Below, piece by piece: positions 43,685-52,564 of a DNA stretch of 64,000 nucleotides (position 1 is the stretch's first letter; every line of letters starts with the position of its first letter). The position numbers were made by a program, and so were the translations under genes. The notes beneath the pieces were generated by a model, which was not told the origin of the DNA, searched no databases, and saw nothing but the letters and a program-made list of their open reading frames with translations. This DNA is from Roseateles_C aquae. Lineage in GTDB: Bacteria; Pseudomonadota; Gammaproteobacteria; Burkholderiales; Burkholderiaceae_C. Where the stretch lies: the NCBI RefSeq assembly GCF_032337115.1, contig NZ_JAVXZY010000002.1, positions 434,001 through 498,000 of the forward strand. Reading direction: 5' to 3'.

Positions 43685-46600
43685 ATGACTTTCCAGTTGA
43701 TTGACCCGATGCTGCCTCGGCCGCTTTCATTTGCACAGGAGCGCCTGTGGCTGATCGAACAATTCTCAGAGGACAAGTCTCTCTACAACACCGCCATAGT
43801 GTTTGAACTGAGCGGCTCACTGGATGTGTCAGTCCTAGAACAGTCCTTCACCGAATTGATGAAGCGCCATGAGGTCTTGCGCACAGGGTTTGAGATGCAG
43901 GACGGCGCGGTCCGCATCTGTCTCGCAGAGCCAGCACCGATCGCCCTTGTCGTTCACGATCTGCGCCAAATGCCCGAAGCACGGGAATGGGCCAAGCAAG
44001 ACCAGGCGCGTGTGCTCAGACTGCCTTTTGATCTGGCCCGCCCCCCGCTCTTGCGCGCCCATCTGTACCGCGAGCATGAGCGCAGGCATCAACTGGCCAT
44101 TACCGTGCACCATATGGTCTTCGACGGCGCCTCGACCGAGGTGCTGATGAAGGAGCTCGCCAGCATCTATGCCGCGTTGCGGGCTGGAACAACGCACGAG
44201 CTGCCCTCGCTGCCTCTGCAGATGCATGAGGCTGCAGCCAGAGAACGCACTCGCATGCAGGGCGCGCGCCGTGAAGCCCTCCTGCAGTACTGGACACATG
44301 CACTCGCAGGCGAACTCGCGGTGCTCTCGCTGCCTTCAGACCGTCCGCGTCCACTCGCGCAAACGCACCGCGGTGCAACACTCTGCACCTCACTCTCAGC
44401 GGATTGGATGGCGGGCCTGGAGCAGGCCTGCCGTCGTGAGCGTGTGACGCCTTTCATGTACGTGCTGGCCGCCTACGCAGCCTGGCTTGGAGCCTACTCA
44501 GGTCAGCAGGACTTGCTGATCGGCTCGCCGTTCAATCTGCGCTCGGACGCTGAATCACAGTCCCTGATCGGCTACCTCGTAAACACAGTGGCACTGCGGG
44601 TTCGCCTGCAAGGCCGCAGCAGCTTCAGGCAGCTGCTTTGCGACGTTCGTTCGACCTGCTTGCAGGCCTATCAACACGGCGAACTGCCTTTCGGCGATCT
44701 TGTCGCGGCGCTGGGCGGTCAGCGCGATCTGGCACACACGCCGGTCTTTCAATCGATGCTGGTGGTGCAGAGTCGCAAGCCGACGGTGCAGCTCGGACCG
44801 GAGCTGAGCCTGCGCTGTGCCGGAGAGGTGCCCGCTGAACACGCGCGCTTTGATCTTGTAGTGGTCCTGGACCCGCAAGACTCCGGTGCAAGGCTGAGCA
44901 TGGAGTACAGCAGCGATCTGTTCGACGTGCCGACGGCCGAACGCATGCTTGCTCATTTTCAGGCCCTGCTCTCCGACGCCATTGAGAATCCGGGCAAACG
45001 CACCGATGAGCTACACATGCTGAGCCGCGCTGAGCGGGAGCGAGCCATCGTGACTTGGAACGCGACCGGTGGCCAGGCGCAGCAGGGCTTGGCGCATCAA
45101 TTGTTCGATGCCCAGGCTCGGGCAAACCCGCAAGCGATTGCCCTCATCTCCGGCACGACGGTCTGGCGCTATGGCGAGCTCCAGCGTCGTGCCAATCAGC
45201 TTGCCAACCGGCTGCGATCTCGGGGCGTCGGGCCGGAAGTGCCTGTGGCTGTGCTTCTGGAGCGCGGCCCCGAACTCGTCTGCAGCATGTTGGCCATCTT
45301 CAAGGCCGGTGGCGTCTACCTGCCACTTGACCCCGCGCTTCCCGACGAGCGCATTGCCTTCATGATTGGCGATTCGCGTCCGCAGCAGCTCATCACCGGC
45401 AGTGGCCAGCGCCGGCGCTGCACCGCGTTCGAGGCCCTGTTTGTCGACGCCGCCTGTGTCTGGGACTGGGATCACGACAGTGCCGAACTGGCCGAGCAGG
45501 CCGAGCGTGCCCCTGCCCCGGCGTTCACGGCCTGCAGCCTGGCCTACATCATCTACACGTCCGGCTCAACAGGCCGGCCCAAGGGCGTTGAAGTCACGCA
45601 TGCAGCGTTCTACAACCTTGTCTTGGCAAAGATCGAGGGTTTCGGCGTCGACCCGGATAGTTGTGTACTCCAGTTTGTCTCCTTCGGTTTTGACGTTTCC
45701 GTCTCCGATGTCTGCATGACGCTGGCCGCGGGCGCAAGATTGCTGCTTCGGCCGGCTGAGATCGTCGGCGGAGACGCTCTGGCGAGCTTTCTGCGTGAAC
45801 AGGCTGTCAGCATCATCGTCCTGCCCGCGTCCGTATTGGCAACGATTCCCTGCATCGATCTTCCGGACTTGAAATCTGTCATTGCTGGCGGCGAAGCCTG
45901 CTCCGCCGCCCTCGTCGACCGTTGGGCACCCGGACGCCGATTCATCAATGCCTATGGTCCGACCGAGGCCACGATCTGCACGACGATGGCGACTTGCAAG
46001 CCTGACGGCGGAGCGCCGTCAATCGGTCGGCCGATTCCACATGCCCGGGTCTATGTGCTGAACAGCAATCTTGAACCGGTGCCTCCCGGGGTGACCGGTG
46101 AGATCTACATCGGCGGCGCCGGTGTAGCGCGCGCCTACCGTGGCCGACCAGGGCTGAGCGCCGAGAGGTTCATTCCGGACCCGTTTGCCGGCCTCGACCC
46201 GAGCATTGCGCCTGGCTCGCGTCTGTATCGAACCGGGGATCACGCGCGCTATCTCACCGATGGTTCCATCAGCTTTGTCGAGCGCATCGATGAGCAGGTC
46301 AAGATTCGCGGCTTTCGCATTGAGCTCGGCGAGATCGAAGCAGCACTCACCCAGATTGATGGCATCCAGGACGCCGTTGTCAGCACCTACACCAGCGGCC
46401 CAGGCGGCAAGCAACTGGTCGCCTATGTCGTGGCGTTGGACGCCGTGGCCATCGACACGCAGTCATTGTTGCAAGCACTCAGATCCAAGCTGCCCGAGCA
46501 CATGGTGCCCTCCCGAATCATTCCCTTGCCCGAATTTGTGCGAACGCCAAACGGCAAAGTTGACCGGCAGGCGCTGCCAGCGCCGACGACGCGGGTCCCG

Positions 46601-46960
46601 ACCGGTGGGGCCGACAGCCATATCGCACCTCGCAACGTGATCGAGGAGGTCTTGGCAGCGCTCTATGGCGAGGTCTTGGGTGTGCCGGACGTGAGCGTTG
46701 AGCACGACTTTTTCGCATTGGGCGGGCACTCCATTCTGGCAGCCCAGCTCATCGCGCGAGCGAGCGATCGCTTCGAACTCGGCTTGTCCCTGAGGCTGGC
46801 ATTTGAAGCGCCGAGCGTCGCGGCATTGGCGCTGCGCATCGAAGCACTGCTGACCGCGCAGATCGACAGCATGAACGAGGCCGAAGTGGCGCAGGAGCTG
46901 AGCCAGCACGAGCCGCCTCCAAAAACCAGCCCACGGGCCATAGAGGGGATCCGCGTATGA
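43685..46960 (+). CDS. Nonribosomal peptide synthetase, single module C-A-T
   Basis: 1091 residues. Condensation domain (about 12-440) with PLSFAQERLWLIEQF and active-site HHMVFDG at 142-148. Adenylation domain (about 465-955) with the A3 loop YTSGSTGRPKG at 624-634, A5 NAYGPTEATIC and A10 TPNGKVDR. Carrier domain with FALGGHSI, phosphopantetheine Ser1016. By-eye specificity code D-V-S-V-I-G-A-I-C-K: canonical Asp235 is present, so an alpha-amino acid is expected; partial likeness to Phe-type codes, identity uncertain. There is no TE or epimerase. I chose ATG 43685 (MTFQLIDPMLPRP) with TTGGAG 12 nt upstream. The stop overlaps the next start (ATGA), so translation is coupled. A leading C domain means it needs an upstream donor, plausibly the A-T protein at 52565. 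Confidence 0.95.
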   Translation: MTFQLIDPMLPRPLSFAQERLWLIEQFSEDKSLYNTAIVFELSGSLDVSVLEQSFTELMKRHEVLRTGFEMQDGAVRICLAEPAPIALVVHDLRQMPEAREWAKQDQARVLRLPFDLARPPLLRAHLYREHERRHQLAITVHHMVFDGASTEVLMKELASIYAALRAGTTHELPSLPLQMHEAAARERTRMQGARREALLQYWTHALAGELAVLSLPSDRPRPLAQTHRGATLCTSLSADWMAGLEQACRRERVTPFMYVLAAYAAWLGAYSGQQDLLIGSPFNLRSDAESQSLIGYLVNTVALRVRLQGRSSFRQLLCDVRSTCLQAYQHGELPFGDLVAALGGQRDLAHTPVFQSMLVVQSRKPTVQLGPELSLRCAGEVPAEHARFDLVVVLDPQDSGARLSMEYSSDLFDVPTAERMLAHFQALLSDAIENPGKRTDELHMLSRAERERAIVTWNATGGQAQQGLAHQLFDAQARANPQAIALISGTTVWRYGELQRRANQLANRLRSRGVGPEVPVAVLLERGPELVCSMLAIFKAGGVYLPLDPALPDERIAFMIGDSRPQQLITGSGQRRRCTAFEALFVDAACVWDWDHDSAELAEQAERAPAPAFTACSLAYIIYTSGSTGRPKGVEVTHAAFYNLVLAKIEGFGVDPDSCVLQFVSFGFDVSVSDVCMTLAAGARLLLRPAEIVGGDALASFLREQAVSIIVLPASVLATIPCIDLPDLKSVIAGGEACSAALVDRWAPGRRFINAYGPTEATICTTMATCKPDGGAPSIGRPIPHARVYVLNSNLEPVPPGVTGEIYIGGAGVARAYRGRPGLSAERFIPDPFAGLDPSIAPGSRLYRTGDHARYLTDGSISFVERIDEQVKIRGFRIELGEIEAALTQIDGIQDAVVSTYTSGPGGKQLVAYVVALDAVAIDTQSLLQALRSKLPEHMVPSRIIPLPEFVRTPNGKVDRQALPAPTTRVPTGGADSHIAPRNVIEEVLAALYGEVLGVPDVSVEHDFFALGGHSILAAQLIARASDRFELGLSLRLAFEAPSVAALALRIEALLTAQIDSMNEAEVAQELSQHEPPPKTSPRAIEGIRV

Positions 46961-49900
46961 GCGCACAGGACACGCAGGAGGACGCAAGGCGCCGTCTGCT
47001 GGAGCAGCGCCTGCGCAAGGCTCAGTCCGCAACGCGCCCCGCCACGCAACTGCTAAAGCGTCCGGCCATGGCGGGCATTCCGATGTCCTCGGTACAACGA
47101 CGCTTGTGGTTCCTGGATCAATGGCAACCAGGTAATGCGGCCTACAACATTCCGCTTCTGCTGAGCCTTCACGGCGAGCTCGACATGCAACGGCTGAGTG
47201 ACGCGCTGCTTGCCGTCGCGCAGCGCCATGAAATCCTGCGTACCAGCTACCGGGACCAGGGCGGCGAGCCTGAGCCCTTCCTCCGCGATGTCAGCGAATG
47301 TCGCCTGCACATCATCGATGTCGAGCCGGACGTCGCCCTTTCCGAGCTTCAAGCCCTGGCCACACAAGAAGCAGGCCGCGCGTTCTCGCTGGACCAAGAG
47401 CCCCCACTGCGGGCTTGCCTCTGGCGCGCCGGCGCGCAGCGGAGCCTGCTGCTCCTCAATCTGCATCACATCGCTGCGGATGGTTGGTCGGTCGGTCTGC
47501 TGCTGCGTGAGCTGAGTGCCGCCTACAAGGGCAGAAGCAGCGCTGCAGCACCGGATGCGACGCAGCTTCAGTACGCCGATTTCGCGCATTGGCAGGCACA
47601 GACGCTCGACCCGGCGAGTGTTGAGCGCCAACTCGAGATCTGGGAGCGCAAACTGGTCGGGGCACCGGCACTGCTCGAATTGCCCACTGATAGAGCGCGA
47701 CCACAAGTGCAAAGCAACGCGGGCGCCATTGAATGGTTTCAGCTGGACATGCAGACGCAGCAGCGCTTGCATGAGGTCGCACAGCAGGAGCGCGTCACCC
47801 CATTCATCATCTTCCTGGCCGCTCTTGCCACGCTTTACCAGCGCTACACCGGGCAAGGCGATCTGGTACTTGGCACGCCGGTTGCAGGTCGGCATGCGCC
47901 TGAGTGGGAAGCGCTGATTGGCTGCTTCGTCAACACGGTGGCCATGCGAGTGAGGCCAGCGCATGTGAGGACGGCTAGGCAGTTGCTGCAGCAAACGCGG
48001 GAAGACTGGATGACGGTGCTGGACCACCAATCCCTTCCCTTCGAAAAGCTGGTGGAGCGACTGGCACCGGAGCGCCAGTTCGCGCATACGCCAGTCTTCC
48101 AGGTCATGCTGTCCATCAACAACATCCCGCGCGCAGCGCTGGAACTGGAGGGCGTCACCGCGCAAGAGCTGGCGATTGACATCGGCCGTTCCAAGTTCGA
48201 TCTCAGCTGGGCCATCGACGACCTGCAAGAGGGCCTGGGCGGCTCGGTGACCTACAACACCGATCTCTTCGAGCGCGACACGGTCAGGCGCATGCTCACT
48301 CATCTGCAGACGCTGCTGAGCGACATGCTGCAACGCCTGGATGCGCCACTTTCGCAGCTTGCCTGGCTGCCAGAGAACGAGCGCCAAGCCCTGCTGACGC
48401 AGTTCAACAACAGCGCGCAAGACTATCCGGAGCTGCGCGACGTCCTCGCGCTCTTCTCAGCCCATGTCACCAGAGCACCAGCTGCCCCAGCCGTCGTTCA
48501 CGAGGGCAACGTACTCAGCTACCGGGAACTCGACGAGTGGAGCAATCGTGTCGCGGCCTGCCTTCGCGCCAAGGGGGCGGGTCCGGACCAACGCGTTGGC
48601 GTCTACATGGAGCGCTCGCACCGGACCGTGGTCGCCATCATGGGCATACTCAAGGCCGGCGCCGCCTATGTCCCGATCGATTCCAGCTACCCGGTCGATC
48701 GCGTGCGCTTCATGCTCGAAGATGCGGATGCCCGGCTTTGTCTGACCGAAGCCCATCTGCTTGCCCCGTTCGAGCCGGGCGGTCGCATTGAGGCGATTTG
48801 TCTGGATAGGGACGCCGCGATGATTGCGGCCTACCCGCTTGAGCCTGTACCCGTGCTGCACGACGAGCGGCATCTGATGTACGTCTTGTTCACCTCAGGC
48901 TCAACCGGACGCCCCAAAGGCGTCGGCGTCGAACACCGGCATTACCTCAACTACCTGCAAGGCGCCATGCGCAGGCTGAACCTGCCGCAAGCCTGCCACT
49001 TTGCGATGGTTTCCACCTTCGCTGCCGATCTTGGCACCACCATGCTTTACGGTGCTCTGAGCAGCGGGGGCTGCGTGCATGTCATGTCCCATGCCCGCGT
49101 GACCGACCCACAGGCATTTGCCGCCTACATGCGCCAGCACCGCCCTGACGTGCTAAAGCTGGTACCCAGCCATTTCGAGACGCTCAGTTCGCTGGCGCCG
49201 CTGGCGGATCTTTTGCCGCAGCGCTGCCTCGTCTTCGCCGGTGAAGCTTGCCACTGGGACATGGTGGCACGCGTACGAGCCGAACGCCCAGGGCTGGACA
49301 TTCAGAACCACTACGGGCCGACCGAGAGCAGCGTTGCCGCGCTGGCCTACACCGTGCCTGCCGAACTGCCGGCGCAGGAGGGTCCGCTTCCCTTGGGTGA
49401 GCCGCTTGGCAATGTTCAGACCTACGTCCTAGACCCAGGACTTCAACTGGTCGGTATCGGCATCCCGGGTGAGTTGCACATCGGTGGTACGGGCATTACC
49501 CGCGGCTATCTGGCACGCCCGGCGCTGAGCGCTGAGCGCTTCGTTCCGGATCCGTTCGGTCCGCCGGGTGCTCGCCTCTATCGAACCGGCGATCTTGCGC
49601 GCGTGGGCGCCGACGGCCGGGTCGAATTCCTCGGTCGGATTGATCATCAGGTCAAGATCCGCGGCTACCGGGTGGAGACCGCGGAGATTGAAGCCTTGAT
49701 CACGGACGAAGCCGTGCTCGAGGCGCGCGTCATCCTCCGCGAAGACACGCCGGGAGACAAACGTCTGGTTGCCTACCTGGTATTCGCGCCGACGACGCCG
49801 CCATCCGAGTATGTCGAAACGATCGAGGCGCTGCGCCACTCGCTGCGCAAGGTCTTGCCGGACTACATGGTGCCCACAGCCTTCGTTCCGCTCGCAGGGC

Positions 49901-52455
49901 TGCCCCTTAACGCCAATGGCAAGCTCGACCGCTTCGCCCTGCCCGCCCCTTCCCAAGAGCACCGTCGTTCGGTGGCCACGTCCCGCCCGCCAAGTTCGGC
50001 ACTGGAGATGGAGATCGCAGGCGTCTGGTCGGCGCTGCTGGGCATCGATTCTTTCGGTGTCGACGAAGACTTCTTTGAACTGGGCGGTGACTCCTTCAAG
50101 GCGGTGCGCGCCGTGCGTGGCATAGGGCACGGTCTGAGCGTGATGGACCTGTTCCGCCACCCGACGGTGGCGGCGCTAGCTGTCCATCTGAGTGGCGCTG
50201 CGCCCCTGCAGCACGAGGGCCTGCTTCACCGGCTCAGCGCCAATGTGGCGAGTGCAGACGGGGTCAGTTGGGTCTGCGTTCCCTTTGGTGGCGGTAGCGC
50301 CATCTCCTACCTGTCACTCTCGGCAGCCATTCCCGACGGAGACGCCTTGCATGCCATTGAGCTGCCGGGCCATGACTTCGCCCGGCGCGACGATCCGCTG
50401 CAAGACTTCGATGGCGTCGCCCGGCGCTGCGCCGATGAGATCGTGGACAGCATCCAGGGCGACGTGCTGCTGTATGGCCACTGCCTCGGCGCAGGCATGG
50501 CCGTGGCGATCGCGCAGCAGCTCCAAGCCCGTGGCTTCACACGGCTGCTGGGCGTCCTGGTCGGCGGCTCGTTTCCGATGCCACGCCTGCCTGGCCGGAT
50601 CTTCGACGCCATCAGCCGCGTACTGCCAACCGACGGTTTGATCTCGAATCGATCCATCCTGGACGGCTTGCTGGTGACAGGCGGTGCGGCGGGCGATGAA
50701 GCCGAAGAGGAGCTGGAATTCCTGGTCCGAAATATGCGCCATGACGGACGCCAGGCCGAAGATTTCTACACACGCCACTATCGCGCGCCCGATGCACCAT
50801 TGCTGGATGTGCCCTTGCTATGCGTTGTCGGCGAACGCGACCGTGCGACCGAGTTCCATGCGGAGGAATACCTCGAGTGGCGTCGCTTCAGCCGGCACGT
50901 GACGCTGCAAAGCATTCCTCGCGCAGGACACTTCTTCCAGAAGCACCAGGCACGCGAACTCGCCGCGCTTGGCAGCCATCAGGCGCGCATGTGGCGCAGC
51001 GCGCAGCGTGAAGCGCCGGCGAGCAGAACCGCTGCGCTCGCGTCGCCGGCTTCCACGCGGCCGGCGCTCGGCACGCTGTGGCCCTTCGTGCTGGTGTCCC
51101 TGGGACAGTTGGTATCGGTGATTGGTAGCGGCTTGTCCACGTTTGCACTGGGCGTCTGGGTCTACCAGCAGACGGGTGCGATTTCTGACTTTGCCACCAT
51201 CTCCGCCTTGGGCATCCTGCCCGGCATCCTCGTTCTACCGATTGCAGGCGCCATCGCTGACCGTTGGGACCGTCGCACGATCATGTTGTGCTGCGACGCC
51301 GCCGGGCTGAGCCTTGCAGCGACCGCTGCTGCGCTCGCCTGGAGTCAGCAGCTGAGCATTGCCGCGCTCTACATCGTGGCGACGCTGAGCGCGGTCGCGA
51401 GCGCGTTCCGTCAACCGGCCTACACAGCCGCCATCGCCCAACTGGCGCCCAAGCGCTACCTCGGGCACGCCAATGGCTTTGTTCAACTCGGCGGTGCCTC
51501 TGGCCTGTTGATCGGTCAGCTATTTGGTGGCGTCCTCATGCTGCGCCTGGGCTTGGACCGCGTCCTGATGCTGGACATCGCCAGCTTTGCATTGGCGTTT
51601 GCCGCCCTGCTCGCCGTGCGCTTTCCCCAAGCACTCTTCAAGCGTCAGGAAGAGCCTTTCTGGAAGGAAATGACATATGGCTGGCGCTACATCCTGAAGC
51701 GCCAGGGGCTCGTTGCCCTGGCCGTCTTCTTTGCGCTTGGCAACTGCCTCGCCAGCATGGTGCTGGTGCTTGTAACGCCTTTGGTGATGAGCTTCTCCGG
51801 CGCCATCCCCCTCGGTGAAGTCATGGCGATGAATGGCGCGGGCATGTTGCTGGGCAGCTTGATCATGAGCATCTGGGGCGGCCTGCGCGACCGTGTCCTT
51901 GGTATGGTGGGCTTTGTAGCTTTGTTCGGCGGCTCTGCCATCGCGATTTCCATCGCCCCGCAGCTCAGCTTCGCGATGGCCGGCATGTTCGGCATCGGCC
52001 TTTGCACCGCCTTCATCAATGCGCACTGGCTCTCCCTCGTGCAGGTCAAGGTCGGCCTGGAGTTGCAAGGGCGGGTCGTTGCCGCGAACCAGATGCTGGC
52101 GCGCTCCTTGATGCCCCTGGGCACCGTTCTGGCGGGCTGGATGGTCGACAGCGTGATTCACCCGCTGTTCAAGGAGGGCGCAGGCGGCACGCTGTTCCAG
52201 CAGTGGGCCGCCTACGGGAACTCGCGTGCAGCCGCCGTCATGATCGTGACACTGGGTCTGCTGTCGATCATCCTCACCGCGTTGGGCCTGCTCTATCAGC
52301 CCTTGCGGCGCCTGGAGCGCCTGCTTCCAGACGCCATCCCTGACGCCGTCATTCTGGACAAGGACGCGATCCAGCAGCAGGCCGACGCAGCCTTGGCCCG
52401 ACCGGGATCACCACCCGCGCGCGCCTCAACAAGCACCAGCGGCTCACCGGCATGA
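46957..52455 (+). CDS. NRPS C-A-T-TE fused to a C-terminal MFS exporter
   Basis: 1832 residues. An N-terminal charged helix (RRRLLEQRLRKAQ) is followed by a C domain (about 41-470, HHIAADG at 170-176), an A domain (about 495-990, FTSGSTGRPKG at 645-655), a carrier domain (FELGGDSF, Ser1046), a thioesterase (about 1103-1343) and a complete MFS transporter with about 11-12 helices (about 1369-1790; MFS motif A-like GAIADRWDRRT). The A-domain code reads A-A-G-K-V-A-H-V-A-K by eye; Asp235 is replaced by Ala (STFAADLG). The thioesterase nucleophile motif is GHCLG, with Cys1176 where Ser is usual; His in RAGHFF is kept. This places chain release and export in one polypeptide. No stop codon or frame break is apparent between TE and MFS. 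Confidence 0.93.
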   Translation: MSAQDTQEDARRRLLEQRLRKAQSATRPATQLLKRPAMAGIPMSSVQRRLWFLDQWQPGNAAYNIPLLLSLHGELDMQRLSDALLAVAQRHEILRTSYRDQGGEPEPFLRDVSECRLHIIDVEPDVALSELQALATQEAGRAFSLDQEPPLRACLWRAGAQRSLLLLNLHHIAADGWSVGLLLRELSAAYKGRSSAAAPDATQLQYADFAHWQAQTLDPASVERQLEIWERKLVGAPALLELPTDRARPQVQSNAGAIEWFQLDMQTQQRLHEVAQQERVTPFIIFLAALATLYQRYTGQGDLVLGTPVAGRHAPEWEALIGCFVNTVAMRVRPAHVRTARQLLQQTREDWMTVLDHQSLPFEKLVERLAPERQFAHTPVFQVMLSINNIPRAALELEGVTAQELAIDIGRSKFDLSWAIDDLQEGLGGSVTYNTDLFERDTVRRMLTHLQTLLSDMLQRLDAPLSQLAWLPENERQALLTQFNNSAQDYPELRDVLALFSAHVTRAPAAPAVVHEGNVLSYRELDEWSNRVAACLRAKGAGPDQRVGVYMERSHRTVVAIMGILKAGAAYVPIDSSYPVDRVRFMLEDADARLCLTEAHLLAPFEPGGRIEAICLDRDAAMIAAYPLEPVPVLHDERHLMYVLFTSGSTGRPKGVGVEHRHYLNYLQGAMRRLNLPQACHFAMVSTFAADLGTTMLYGALSSGGCVHVMSHARVTDPQAFAAYMRQHRPDVLKLVPSHFETLSSLAPLADLLPQRCLVFAGEACHWDMVARVRAERPGLDIQNHYGPTESSVAALAYTVPAELPAQEGPLPLGEPLGNVQTYVLDPGLQLVGIGIPGELHIGGTGITRGYLARPALSAERFVPDPFGPPGARLYRTGDLARVGADGRVEFLGRIDHQVKIRGYRVETAEIEALITDEAVLEARVILREDTPGDKRLVAYLVFAPTTPPSEYVETIEALRHSLRKVLPDYMVPTAFVPLAGLPLNANGKLDRFALPAPSQEHRRSVATSRPPSSALEMEIAGVWSALLGIDSFGVDEDFFELGGDSFKAVRAVRGIGHGLSVMDLFRHPTVAALAVHLSGAAPLQHEGLLHRLSANVASADGVSWVCVPFGGGSAISYLSLSAAIPDGDALHAIELPGHDFARRDDPLQDFDGVARRCADEIVDSIQGDVLLYGHCLGAGMAVAIAQQLQARGFTRLLGVLVGGSFPMPRLPGRIFDAISRVLPTDGLISNRSILDGLLVTGGAAGDEAEEELEFLVRNMRHDGRQAEDFYTRHYRAPDAPLLDVPLLCVVGERDRATEFHAEEYLEWRRFSRHVTLQSIPRAGHFFQKHQARELAALGSHQARMWRSAQREAPASRTAALASPASTRPALGTLWPFVLVSLGQLVSVIGSGLSTFALGVWVYQQTGAISDFATISALGILPGILVLPIAGAIADRWDRRTIMLCCDAAGLSLAATAAALAWSQQLSIAALYIVATLSAVASAFRQPAYTAAIAQLAPKRYLGHANGFVQLGGASGLLIGQLFGGVLMLRLGLDRVLMLDIASFALAFAALLAVRFPQALFKRQEEPFWKEMTYGWRYILKRQGLVALAVFFALGNCLASMVLVLVTPLVMSFSGAIPLGEVMAMNGAGMLLGSLIMSIWGGLRDRVLGMVGFVALFGGSAIAISIAPQLSFAMAGMFGIGLCTAFINAHWLSLVQVKVGLELQGRVVAANQMLARSLMPLGTVLAGWMVDSVIHPLFKEGAGGTLFQQWAAYGNSRAAAVMIVTLGLLSIILTALGLLYQPLRRLERLLPDAIPDAVILDKDAIQQQADAALARPGSPPARASTSTSGSPA

Positions 52456-52564
52456 CGCAAGTTCAAAGCATGTGCTGCGTTCGCTGGCCGCAGCGCAGCG
52501 CCGTCCCAGTGCCGAGGCGGCCTCGCCCGGTTCCTGACAGCAAGGCCACTCCCGAGGAGCATTC

